From Bacilli bacterium (lineage in GTDB: Bacteria; Bacillota_I; Bacilli_A; RF39; UBA660), in NCBI GenBank assembly GCA_900758495.1, contig CAAERO010000026.1, forward strand, positions 1-31,112: DNA of 31,112 nt, given 5' to 3'. Made by a program: the position numbers and the translations under genes. Shown one piece after another: positions 23,060-30,083 of the stretch. The notes under the pieces were generated by a model, which was not told where the DNA came from, did not search any database, and saw only the letters and a list, made by a program, of their open reading frames with translations. Each line of letters starts with the position of its first letter. Positions within the stretch are counted from its first letter, which is position 1.

Positions 23060-24052
23060 TTAATCGTTATTTTTTAAAATATATGTATAAGAGTCTTTAC
23101 ACATATCTTCTAAAGTTTTTGAAGGAGAAAACCCTAGTTCTTCCTTAGCTTTAGTATTATCAGCATAACAAGCAGCTATATCTCCTGCTCTTCTACCTAC
23201 TATTTTGTAGTTAACTTTAACATTGTTAACTTTTTCAAAAGTTTTAACTAAATCTAAAACACTATATCCTTCACCAGTACCTAAGTTATATATGCTTAGG
23301 TCTTTTGCTTTTTCTAAAGCTAAAACATGTCCTTTTGCTAGGTCAACAACATGAATATAATCTCTTACACCAGTTCCATCTTTAGTATCATAATCATCTC
23401 CAAAGACACTTAAGCATTCTAATTTACCAGTTGCTACTCTAACAATATAAGGCATAAGATTGTTTGGTATACCATTTGGACTTTCGCCTAAAAGACCAGT
23501 CTCTTCATTACCAATCGGATTAAAATATCTTAATATGGTAATAGACATATCAGGATTTGCTTTATAAATGTCTTTTAACATCATTTCTATCATTAATTTA
23601 GTTGTTCCATATGGATTAGTCGTTGATAAAGGAAAACTCTCTTTAATTGGCAATTCTTTGGGTGTTCCATAAACAGTAGCACTTGATGAGAAAATAAATT
23701 TTTTGCAATTATATTTTTGCATTACTTCAAGTAGATAAAGAGTTGATATTAAGTTATTTTCATAGTACATAAGTGGCTTTTGAACACTCTCTCCTACGGC
23801 TTTATAACCAGCAAAATGAATTACTGCTTCAATATGTTCTTTACTAAATATTTCTTCTAATAAACTCTTATTGCAAACATCTCCTTCATATAGTTTTACC
23901 TCTTTACCTGTAAGCTTTTTTATCTTTGTTATAACATCTTTTTTACTGTTACTAAAATTATCAATGATTACTACTTCATAATTATTATTTAATAATTCAC
24001 AAACAGTATGGCTACCAATATAGCCACAACCTCCTGTTACTAATACTTTCAT
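23060..24052 (-). CDS. galE: UDP-glucose 4-epimerase GalE
   Basis: Interconverts UDP-glucose and UDP-galactose (and often the N-acetyl forms), supplying sugars for the surface polysaccharide. It is an extended short-chain dehydrogenase with the NAD loop GGCGYIGSH near the N-terminus, DNFSNS, HFAGYKAVGES, the catalytic SSSATVYG serine and the YGTTK Tyr-Lys pair. ILRYFNPIGNEETGLLGE and VRDYIHVVDLAKGH are GalE signatures. The 330-aa length is typical. The ATG at 24,052 is chosen because TAGGAGTG lies just upstream; an ATG six codons earlier overlaps the -10 box. Confidence 0.95.
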   Translation of the reverse strand: MKVLVTGGCGYIGSHTVCELLNNNYEVVIIDNFSNSKKDVITKIKKLTGKEVKLYEGDVCNKSLLEEIFSKEHIEAVIHFAGYKAVGESVQKPLMYYENNLISTLYLLEVMQKYNCKKFIFSSSATVYGTPKELPIKESFPLSTTNPYGTTKLMIEMMLKDIYKANPDMSITILRYFNPIGNEETGLLGESPNGIPNNLMPYIVRVATGKLECLSVFGDDYDTKDGTGVRDYIHVVDLAKGHVLALEKAKDLSIYNLGTGEGYSVLDLVKTFEKVNNVKVNYKIVGRRAGDIAACYADNTKAKEELGFSPSKTLEDMCKDSYTYILKNND

Positions 24053-24068
24053 TTTTTCACTCCTACTC

Positions 24069-24074
24069 ATTATA
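24069..24074 (-). promoter_or_regulatory. Possible galE -10 box
   Basis: A TATAAT on the minus strand, with a start near 24,062 and a leader of about 10 nt. The -35 position is poor (TTTTTC), so this is tentative. Confidence 0.35.
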
Positions 24075-24090
24075 ATACATATTTTTGTGA

Positions 24091-24113
24091 AGAAAAAAGA
24101 GCATTACGCTCTT
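24091..24113 (-). terminator. efp terminator overlapping the stop codon
   Basis: AAGAGC (24097-24102) pairs with GCTCTT (24108-24113). The TAA stop codon is in the 5-nt loop. The minus strand continues TTTTTTCTTC. Confidence 0.75.
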
Positions 24114-24661
24114 GATACATATTTTCCATCTTTAGTTCCAATAAGAATTTCTTCATCTTGTTTAATAAATAATGGAACTTGTACTACCATACCAGTTTCA
24201 AGAGTTGCATTCTTCATAGCAGATGAAGAAGTATTACCTTTAACGGCATCTTCTGTTGCTACTATTTTCATAACAATTTTGTCTGGTAAGTTCATACCTA
24301 GCATTTCTCCTTCAAAGAAAATGATTTCTACTTCTAAGTTTTCTTTTAAGAATTTTGCATCATCACCAATTGTACTCTTATCAAGTTCAATTTGTTCATA
24401 ATCTTGCATATTCATAAAGTAATAAGTATCTCCCATACTATAAAGGAATTGCATAGGTTTTTTAGAAATATGAGCTGTTTCTACCTTAACGCCAGCATTG
24501 AAAGTCTTTTCAGCAATAGCACCAGTTCTTAAATTTTTAAGTTTAGCTTTTACAATAGCTGCACCTTTACCTGGTTTTACATGTTGACTATCAAGTACCA
24601 TATAGATATTACCATCAGCTTGGATAGTAATTCCATTTTTTAAATCATTGGAATTAATCAT
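24104..24661 (-). CDS. efp: Translation elongation factor P
   Basis: Binds stalled ribosomes between the P and E sites and helps peptide-bond formation at polyproline runs. The three-domain KOW/OB protein is complete at 185 aa. The tip of domain I reads VKPGKGAA with Lys32 at the position that is modified in other bacteria. Domain III ends with the block GMVVQVPLFIKQDEEILIGT and DGKYVSRA. It follows rpmG by 23 bp with AGAAGGAGG before the ATG, so both are probably read from the rpmG promoter. Confidence 0.97.
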   Translation of the reverse strand: MINSNDLKNGITIQADGNIYMVLDSQHVKPGKGAAIVKAKLKNLRTGAIAEKTFNAGVKVETAHISKKPMQFLYSMGDTYYFMNMQDYEQIELDKSTIGDDAKFLKENLEVEIIFFEGEMLGMNLPDKIVMKIVATEDAVKGNTSSSAMKNATLETGMVVQVPLFIKQDEEILIGTKDGKYVSRA

Positions 24662-24684
24662 ATCTTATATCCTCCTTCTAGTTA

Positions 24685-24849
24685 TTACTTCTTTTCTTTG
24701 TGTTCAGTATGACGTCCACATTTTGCACAATATTTATTAATGTCTAGACGATCAGTTGTATTTTTAACGTTTTTAGGTGTACGATAATTTTCTTCTTTAC
24801 AAACTGTACATACTAGTGTTTTCTTTTGTCTGTTTCCTACTTTTGCCAT
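24685..24849 (-). CDS. rpmG: 50S ribosomal protein L33
   Basis: A 54-aa basic ribosomal protein: MAKVGNRQKKTLVCTVCKEE, then NYRTPKN, TTDRLDINKYCAKCGRHTEH and KEKK. The two CxxC pairs show the zinc-binding (C+) form of L33. AGGAGG lies 7 nt before the ATG. It is the first gene of an rpmG-efp unit and sits directly after tig on the same strand. Confidence 0.95.
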   Translation of the reverse strand: MAKVGNRQKKTLVCTVCKEENYRTPKNVKNTTDRLDINKYCAKCGRHTEHKEKK

Positions 24850-24874
24850 GACACTACCTCCTTGTTTCTTTAAA

Positions 24875-24903
24875 ATTATATCAGAAAAAACCCTATTGGT
24901 AAA
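24875..24903 (-). promoter_or_regulatory. rpmG-efp promoter
   Basis: On the minus strand TTTACC (24898-24903), 17 bp, TATAAT (24875-24880). A weak hairpin with a T run, which could end tig transcription, overlaps the promoter, so ending and starting signals share the same bases. Confidence 0.6.
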
Positions 24904-24908
24904 GGCTT

Positions 24909-26174
24909 TTACTTATTTAATTCCTTTAATCTTTCAATAGTTCTTCTCATTTCAAGATCATATTGAACCATACCTAGACCACCAAATTCTTTTAAGAATT
25001 CATCTTCTTCCATTTGATATTTACTAGCTAGTTCTTTAGCTTCTTTCTTAGCATCATCTAAACTAACTTCAATCTTCTCTAATTTAGTAATTTCTTCTAG
25101 CATTAAACGATAAAGTACGTTTTGATAAGCTTCATCTTTTAATTGAGATCTTAAGTCTTCTTCTTTTTGACCTGTTATTTGATAATATAAATCTAAGCTT
25201 AAGCCTTGCATCATCATTGATTGTTCAGCACGTTTTAAAAGACGAGTAGTCTCTTCAGTTACCATTCCTTCTGGAATATCAACTTCTACATTCTTAGCTA
25301 CCTCACCTAATAATTTATCAATATAAATATTTTCATTTTCCATTTCTTTTTGAGCTAGAATGTTCTTTCTTATTTCTTCTTTAAGACTTGCTTCGTTATT
25401 AACACCCTCTAAAGCTAAATCATCAAAGAAATCTTGATCAAGTTCTCTTTTTTCTTTTGTCTTTATTTCATGAACTTTTACTTTAAAAGTTGCTTCTTGT
25501 CCTTTTAAAGAATCTTCATGATAATCTTCTGGGAAAGTAACTTTAATTTTCCTTTCTTCTTCTTTTTTCATTCCAACTAATTGTTCTTCAAAACCAGGAA
25601 TAAATGTTCCACTTCCAATTTGTAATGGATGATTTTCACCCTTTCCTCCTTCGAAAGCTTCACTTCCTAAAAATCCTTCATAATCAATAGTTACTAAATC
25701 ACCAGTTTCAACAGAACCATCTTCTTTAATTACTAATTCTGCATATTTATCTAGTAATTTTTTAACTTCGTCTTCTACTTCCTCATCAGTAACTTCAGCT
25801 TTTTCTTCTTTAACTCCTAAACCTTTATAGTTTTTAACTGTTACTTCAGGACGAGAAGTGATAACAAATTTAAATGTTACATGATTTTCATCTATTTCTG
25901 TTAATTCAACTTCTGCAGGTATAACTGGTACTACTTTAGATTCTTCGATTGCCTTAGTATAAGCAGCTTGTAATACATTATCAGCAGCTCCATCAAATAA
26001 TGTCTCAATACCTACTTTTTTATCATAGATATTTCTTGGACATTTTCCTTTTCTAAAACCATCAACGGTTACATTTTTTACTTTTTTCTTAAAGCTTTCA
26101 TCTAAAGCCTTTTTCCAATCTTCACCTTCAATGTTGATTGTTATTTCATGAATATTATTGTTTTTCTTTGCCAT
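24909..26174 (-). CDS. tig: Trigger factor
   Basis: A ribosome-bound chaperone with prolyl isomerase activity that meets nascent chains at the exit tunnel. The N-terminal ribosome-binding domain carries VDGFRKGKCPRNI, the TF signature loop. An FKBP-type PPIase domain follows (about 155-240: GDLVTIDYEGFLG, LQIGSGTFIPGFEEQLVGMK, KVTFPEDY) and then the helical C-terminal arms. At 421 aa it is of normal length. GGAGGAAAGAGT precedes the ATG. It is a single-gene unit. Confidence 0.96.
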   Translation of the reverse strand: MAKKNNNIHEITINIEGEDWKKALDESFKKKVKNVTVDGFRKGKCPRNIYDKKVGIETLFDGAADNVLQAAYTKAIEESKVVPVIPAEVELTEIDENHVTFKFVITSRPEVTVKNYKGLGVKEEKAEVTDEEVEDEVKKLLDKYAELVIKEDGSVETGDLVTIDYEGFLGSEAFEGGKGENHPLQIGSGTFIPGFEEQLVGMKKEEERKIKVTFPEDYHEDSLKGQEATFKVKVHEIKTKEKRELDQDFFDDLALEGVNNEASLKEEIRKNILAQKEMENENIYIDKLLGEVAKNVEVDIPEGMVTEETTRLLKRAEQSMMMQGLSLDLYYQITGQKEEDLRSQLKDEAYQNVLYRLMLEEITKLEKIEVSLDDAKKEAKELASKYQMEEDEFLKEFGGLGMVQYDLEMRRTIERLKELNK

Positions 26175-26195
26175 ACTCTTTCCTCCAATAGGCTT

Positions 26196-26224
26196 ATTAT
26201 ACCTTATTTATTAATTTGTTTCAA
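26196..26224 (-). promoter_or_regulatory. tig promoter
   Basis: On the minus strand TTGAAA (26219-26224), 17 bp, TATAAT (26196-26201). It starts within the short gap after queA. Confidence 0.7.
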
Positions 26225-26237
26225 CAACTTTTAATTC

Positions 26238-27275
26238 TTATTTGTCGTTTTTTAATATTAGCATTGCATCACCGAAAGAGAAAAAACGGTATCTTTCTTC
26301 TACAGCATGCTTATATGCTTTTAAAATAAACTCTTTAGTAGCAATAGCAGATACTAACATTAATAGAGTTGATTTTGGTAAGTGAAAATTAGTAATTAAT
26401 CCATCAATAGAATCAACTGTCTTTGATGGATATAAGAACAAGGTTGTAAAACCACTATCTTCTTTAAATGTTCCAAATTTCTCATAAATTGTTTCAAGGG
26501 TTCTAGTAGAAGTTGTTCCAACCGCTATTATTCTTCCCCCACTACTTCTTGTGTTATTTAAAATCTCTGCCGTCTTCTTATCCATTGTATAATACTCTGA
26601 ATGCATTTTATGATCTTCAATAATGTCTTCTGTAACTGGGCGGAAAGTACCAAGTCCAACATGTAAGGTTACATAAGCAATATTAACACCCATTTCTTTT
26701 ACTTTGGTTAACAATTCTTTAGTAAAATGTAACCCAGCAGTTGGAGCAGCAGCACTTCCTACTTCTTTAGCATAAACCGTTTGATATCTTGATTGATCTT
26801 TTAAACTTTCATGAATATAAGGTGGTAGAGGCATTGTTCCAAGTTTATCTAACACTTCGTAAAATATTCCGTCGTAACTAAACTCTACTACTCTAATTCC
26901 TTCTTCACCTATTTCTTTACAAGTAGCTACTAAAAGGCCACCACCAAAAGATATCCTATCACCAACATGAATTCTCTTAGCAGGTTTAGTAAGACATTCC
27001 CAAGTATCACCTTCAATATTTTTAAGCAACAATAATTCAATAACTGCTTTGGTGACTTCTTTTTCGCCAATCAATCTAGCAGGTAAGACTTTTGTATTGT
27101 TTAAAACTAAAGTATCTCCTTTTTTTAGATATGTTAATATATCTGTAAAATGCTTATCTTTTATTGTTTTTTCTTTGCAATCTAACACCATTAGTCTTGA
27201 ACTATCACGTTTTTCTAGTGGTGTTTGTGCTATTAAATCTTTATCTAAATCATAATCAAACTCATCTAATCTCAT
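26238..27275 (-). CDS. queA: S-adenosylmethionine:tRNA ribosyltransferase-isomerase QueA
   Basis: Moves the ribosyl part of SAM onto preQ1 in tRNA to form epoxyqueuosine at wobble position 34. FDYDLDKDLIAQTPLEKRDSS at the N-terminus, GDTLVLNNTKVLPARL, the SAM-related block AAPTAGLHFT, VTLHVGLGTFRPV and TNFHLPKSTLLMLVSA are family signatures. The 345-aa length is normal. Its ATG directly follows the ruvB TAG, with GGGGGGATGA as binding site inside the ruvB end. A ruvA-ruvB-queA order is common in Bacillota. Confidence 0.96.
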   Translation of the reverse strand: MRLDEFDYDLDKDLIAQTPLEKRDSSRLMVLDCKEKTIKDKHFTDILTYLKKGDTLVLNNTKVLPARLIGEKEVTKAVIELLLLKNIEGDTWECLTKPAKRIHVGDRISFGGGLLVATCKEIGEEGIRVVEFSYDGIFYEVLDKLGTMPLPPYIHESLKDQSRYQTVYAKEVGSAAAPTAGLHFTKELLTKVKEMGVNIAYVTLHVGLGTFRPVTEDIIEDHKMHSEYYTMDKKTAEILNNTRSSGGRIIAVGTTSTRTLETIYEKFGTFKEDSGFTTLFLYPSKTVDSIDGLITNFHLPKSTLLMLVSAIATKEFILKAYKHAVEERYRFFSFGDAMLILKNDK

Positions 27276-28295
27276 CTAAATCATCCCCCCAAATAAGTTA
27301 TTTTGGTAACTGATATGTAACTGTTCGTAGGCTTTTGGTGTAACACACCTTCCTCTAGTCGTTCTTTTTAAATAGCCTTCCTGTAATAAATAAGGTTCCA
27401 TCACATCTTCAATAGTTGATACTTCTTCTCCAATACTACTAGCTAAGGCTTCAATTCCAACTGGTCCCCCATTAAATCTTTCAATAATTGCTTTTAGTAA
27501 TTGATGATCAGCTTCGTCAAGACCGCCTTTATCAACTTTTAGTTTTTCTAAAGCTTTCTGCATCTCTTCTAAATCAATTATCTTTTTTTTATCCACTAGG
27601 GCAAAATCTCTTACTCTTTTAAATAAACGATTAGCAATTCTTGGTGTTCCTCTACTTCTTTTAGCAAGTTCTAAGGCAGCATCATCTGCTATATTCATCT
27701 TTAAAACACGACTGGTCCTTTTAATTATTTGCATCAGTTCCTCATCAGTATAAAATTTCAGTTTAGAAACAATTCCAAATCTATCTCTTAAAGGACTCGA
27801 TAAATCACCTGCTCTTGTGGTTGCTCCTACTAAGGTAAAAGGTGGTAAGTCGATTTTTATATTACGAGAATTTCCGTCACTACCAATAATTATATCAAGA
27901 GTAAAGTCTTCCATAGCAGGATAAAGTATTTCTTCGATATATCTTGGCATACGATGTATCTCGTCAATAAATAAGACATCACCTGATTCTAAGGTTGATA
28001 AGATAGCAGCTAAATCGCCACTTTTTTCAATAGAAGGGCCACTAGCTGTTTTAATATTAACTCCTAATTCTTTAGCAATAATATAAGCAAGAGTCGTTTT
28101 ACCAAGGCCTGGTGGTCCATATAATAGGACATGGTCTAAAACTTCATTTCGCATTTTAGCTGCTTCGATAAAAACATGAATATTTTCTTTGACTTCGCTT
28201 TGACCAATATATTCATCAAGAATTAATGGACGAATACTACTTTCTAGTACTTCATCATTTTCTTGTTCTTCACTACTTACTACTCTTTCTTCCAC
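27276..28295 (-). CDS. ruvB: Holliday junction branch migration ATPase RuvB
   Basis: The hexameric motor that drives branch migration with RuvA in recombinational repair. The AAA+ core has Walker A YGPPGLGKTTLA (about 59-70), Walker B FIDEIHRM, sensor 1 VGATTRAG, and the arginine-finger region SPLRDRFGI. The C-terminal winged helix reads GPVGIEALA, then RTTRGRCVT. The start is the GTG at 28,295, because GAGGTGG lies 6 nt before it and the resulting (V/M)EERVVSSEEQ aligns with the known start of Bacillus RuvB. A GTG five codons earlier falls in the binding site. 339 aa. Confidence 0.96.
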   Translation of the reverse strand: MEERVVSSEEQENDEVLESSIRPLILDEYIGQSEVKENIHVFIEAAKMRNEVLDHVLLYGPPGLGKTTLAYIIAKELGVNIKTASGPSIEKSGDLAAILSTLESGDVLFIDEIHRMPRYIEEILYPAMEDFTLDIIIGSDGNSRNIKIDLPPFTLVGATTRAGDLSSPLRDRFGIVSKLKFYTDEELMQIIKRTSRVLKMNIADDAALELAKRSRGTPRIANRLFKRVRDFALVDKKKIIDLEEMQKALEKLKVDKGGLDEADHQLLKAIIERFNGGPVGIEALASSIGEEVSTIEDVMEPYLLQEGYLKRTTRGRCVTPKAYEQLHISYQNNLFGGMI

Positions 28296-28317
28296 CTGGA
28301 GCCACCTCACTTTCGTT

Positions 28318-28878
28318 TTATTTTAGGAATAAACTTAGGGCTTGTTTAATTTGATTTTCAATTGTTTCACTACTATCTACCTTAGCTAAAACTGTTTTTA
28401 TTTCTTTTTCTTTATAACCAAGTCCTAATAAAGCATCATGAACTTCTAGTAAAGTGTTACTATCAGTCCTTTCCTCACCCACTAAATCTTCTAACTTACC
28501 CTTTAGGTCAAGTACTATCTGCTTGGCAAGTTTATCACCTATTTTTGGAAATTTTTTAAGATACAAAATATTTTCTCTTTCAATTGCATCTTTTATTCCC
28601 CCTAAACTTCCAGTAGCAAGAATAGGTAGGGCCATTTTTGGTCCTAGTCCTTTAACACTAATTAGTTTTAAGAATAGTTCTTTCTCATTTTTTTCCTTAA
28701 AACCAAACAGTAAATGCTCATCTTCTTTTATTTGTTGATAAAGATAAACTTTATATTCTTTTCCTTCTACAAAAGAAAAAGGATTGGGTGTATATATAAA
28801 GTACCCAATGTTGTTTGTTTCTAAGATAATGGCATTAGAAACTATCTCTTTAATTGTCCCAATCATATAGTCATACAT
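28318..28878 (-). CDS. ruvA: Holliday junction DNA-binding protein RuvA
   Basis: The tetramer that holds the four-way junction and loads RuvB. Domain I is an OB fold (MIGTIKEIVSNAIILETNNI, YKVYLYQQIKEDEHLLFGF). Domain II has two helix-hairpin-helix motifs (LISVKGLGPKMALPIL and KKFPKIGDKLAKQIVLDLK). The C-terminal helices (GLGYKEKEIKTVL) contact RuvB. The 186-aa length is slightly shorter than usual. AGGTG precedes the first ATG; the Met four codons later is possible but less well placed. It is 8 bp after yebC. Confidence 0.95.
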   Translation of the reverse strand: MYDYMIGTIKEIVSNAIILETNNIGYFIYTPNPFSFVEGKEYKVYLYQQIKEDEHLLFGFKEKNEKELFLKLISVKGLGPKMALPILATGSLGGIKDAIERENILYLKKFPKIGDKLAKQIVLDLKGKLEDLVGEERTDSNTLLEVHDALLGLGYKEKEIKTVLAKVDSSETIENQIKQALSLFLK

Positions 28879-28886
28879 AGTAACAC

Positions 28887-29609
28887 CTAGTTTTCCTTAA
28901 TATTACAATAAACACTTTGTACATCATCGATATCTTCTAAAAGTTCATAAAGCTTTTCGACTTTCTCACGAGTTTCTTCATCAACGTCTACTTCATTTTG
29001 TGCTACATAAGTAACTTCTGAAGTTAAAAATTCAGCTACTCCCATATTAGCAAGAGCATCTTTCACTTTGATAAAGTCTTCTGGTTTAGTAGTAATCATA
29101 TAACTTTCATCAAGTTTTTCCATATCAAGTGCTCCAGCGTCAAGTGCCGTCATCATTACTTCATCTTCATCATATTCATTAGGAATTTCAATTAAACCAA
29201 CACGGTCAAATAAATAACTAACAGAACCATCTGTTCCTAAGTTACCACCATGTTTTGTGAATGTACTTCTTACAAATGATGCTGTTCTATTTCTATTATC
29301 AGTTAAACAATCTACCATAAAAGCTGTTCCACTTGGTCCATATCCTTCATAACGAACTGTTTCATAATGTTCGTTTTCACCAGCACCTTTAGCTTTATCA
29401 ATAGCTTTTTGAATATTATCTTTTGGCATATTAGCAGCTTTAGCTTTTTCAACTACTAATCTTAAACTTGGATTAGCATCAGGGTCTGGAGTCCCACTCT
29501 TAGCAGCTACATAAAGTTCCTTTGCCAATTTTTGAAATACTTTTCCTCTAGCAGCATCTATTAATCCTTTTTTACGATGAATAGTTGCCCATTTAGAATG
29601 TCCACTCAT
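28887..29609 (-). CDS. yebC: YebC/PmpR family protein
   Basis: A 240-aa cytoplasmic protein of the YebC family, known as a transcriptional regulator (PmpR) and, in recent work, as a translation factor at proline-rich stalls. The opening MSGHSKWATIHRKKGLIDAA is diagnostic, followed by NMPKDNIQKAIDKA, YEGYGPSGTAFMVDCLTDNR and the block from NLGTDGSVSYLFDRVG. It heads yebC-ruvA-ruvB-queA, a common order. Its presence near efp fits either role but is only a neighbourhood remark. AGAGGAGTG precedes the ATG. Confidence 0.95.
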   Translation of the reverse strand: MSGHSKWATIHRKKGLIDAARGKVFQKLAKELYVAAKSGTPDPDANPSLRLVVEKAKAANMPKDNIQKAIDKAKGAGENEHYETVRYEGYGPSGTAFMVDCLTDNRNRTASFVRSTFTKHGGNLGTDGSVSYLFDRVGLIEIPNEYDEDEVMMTALDAGALDMEKLDESYMITTKPEDFIKVKDALANMGVAEFLTSEVTYVAQNEVDVDEETREKVEKLYELLEDIDDVQSVYCNIKEN

Positions 29610-29634
29610 TTATCTCACTCCTCTTTTCTTTAAT

Positions 29635-29662
29635 ATGATATCATATTTTTCTATTCTTTAAA
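29635..29662 (-). promoter_or_regulatory. Promoter of the yebC-ruvA-ruvB-queA operon
   Basis: On the minus strand TTTAAA (29657-29662), 16 bp, TATCAT (29635-29640), with TATGA before the -10 (extended -10). It starts within the T tract of the upstream terminator. Confidence 0.5.
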
Positions 29663-29691
29663 AGAAAAAGAAGAACTAATTTTTCTTCTTT
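29660..29691 (-). terminator. Terminator of the 130-aa membrane protein gene
   Basis: AAAGAAGAA (29667-29675) pairs with TTCTTCTTT (29683-29691), 9 bp, with the TAG stop codon in the loop. The minus strand continues TTTCTTTT. Confidence 0.65.
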
Positions 29692-30068
29692 AACTCATAA
29701 TCGGTAACATAGCCAAGATTGTTTCTAACTACCTTTTTAACTTCTACTACTTCCTTAGGAACTAATTTTTCATATTGATAAGAAATTATATTATTATCAT
29801 CAAAATAAAGATTAATCTCTCCATTAGTGATAGTTTTATTTGATTTATTAACCACTTTAAATTTAATATTAGTACTTCTTCCTGTACCATTATCAATAAC
29901 TAAATTAGAAACGCATATACCTTGAAGGCATTTTTCTCTTTTTATATTTATAGTAGTATTTTCCATATAATTATTAACAACTTGTTTTTTATTAAGATAG
30001 ATACCAACTAATATAGAAATAATACCAACTATTAACATAATTATCCCTAAAACTTTTATTCTTTTCAT
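29676..30068 (-). CDS. Membrane-anchored protein with FxLYD-like extracellular domain, 130 aa
   Basis: One N-terminal membrane helix (about 6-26, VLGIIMLIVGIISILVGIYL) is followed by a roughly 100-residue beta-rich extracellular domain. GEINLYFDDNNIIS followed by YEKLVPKEVVEVK has the strand pattern of the FxLYD family (small Ig-like folds of Firmicutes surface proteins); the match is by eye. Two cysteines (CLQGIC) may form a disulfide. AGGAG precedes the ATG. It lies 15 bp after the large repeat surface protein and is probably co-transcribed with it. Function unknown. Confidence 0.7.
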   Translation of the reverse strand: MKRIKVLGIIMLIVGIISILVGIYLNKKQVVNNYMENTTINIKREKCLQGICVSNLVIDNGTGRSTNIKFKVVNKSNKTITNGEINLYFDDNNIISYQYEKLVPKEVVEVKKVVRNNLGYVTDYELKKKN

Positions 30069-30083
30069 AGTTTTTTTCTCCTA

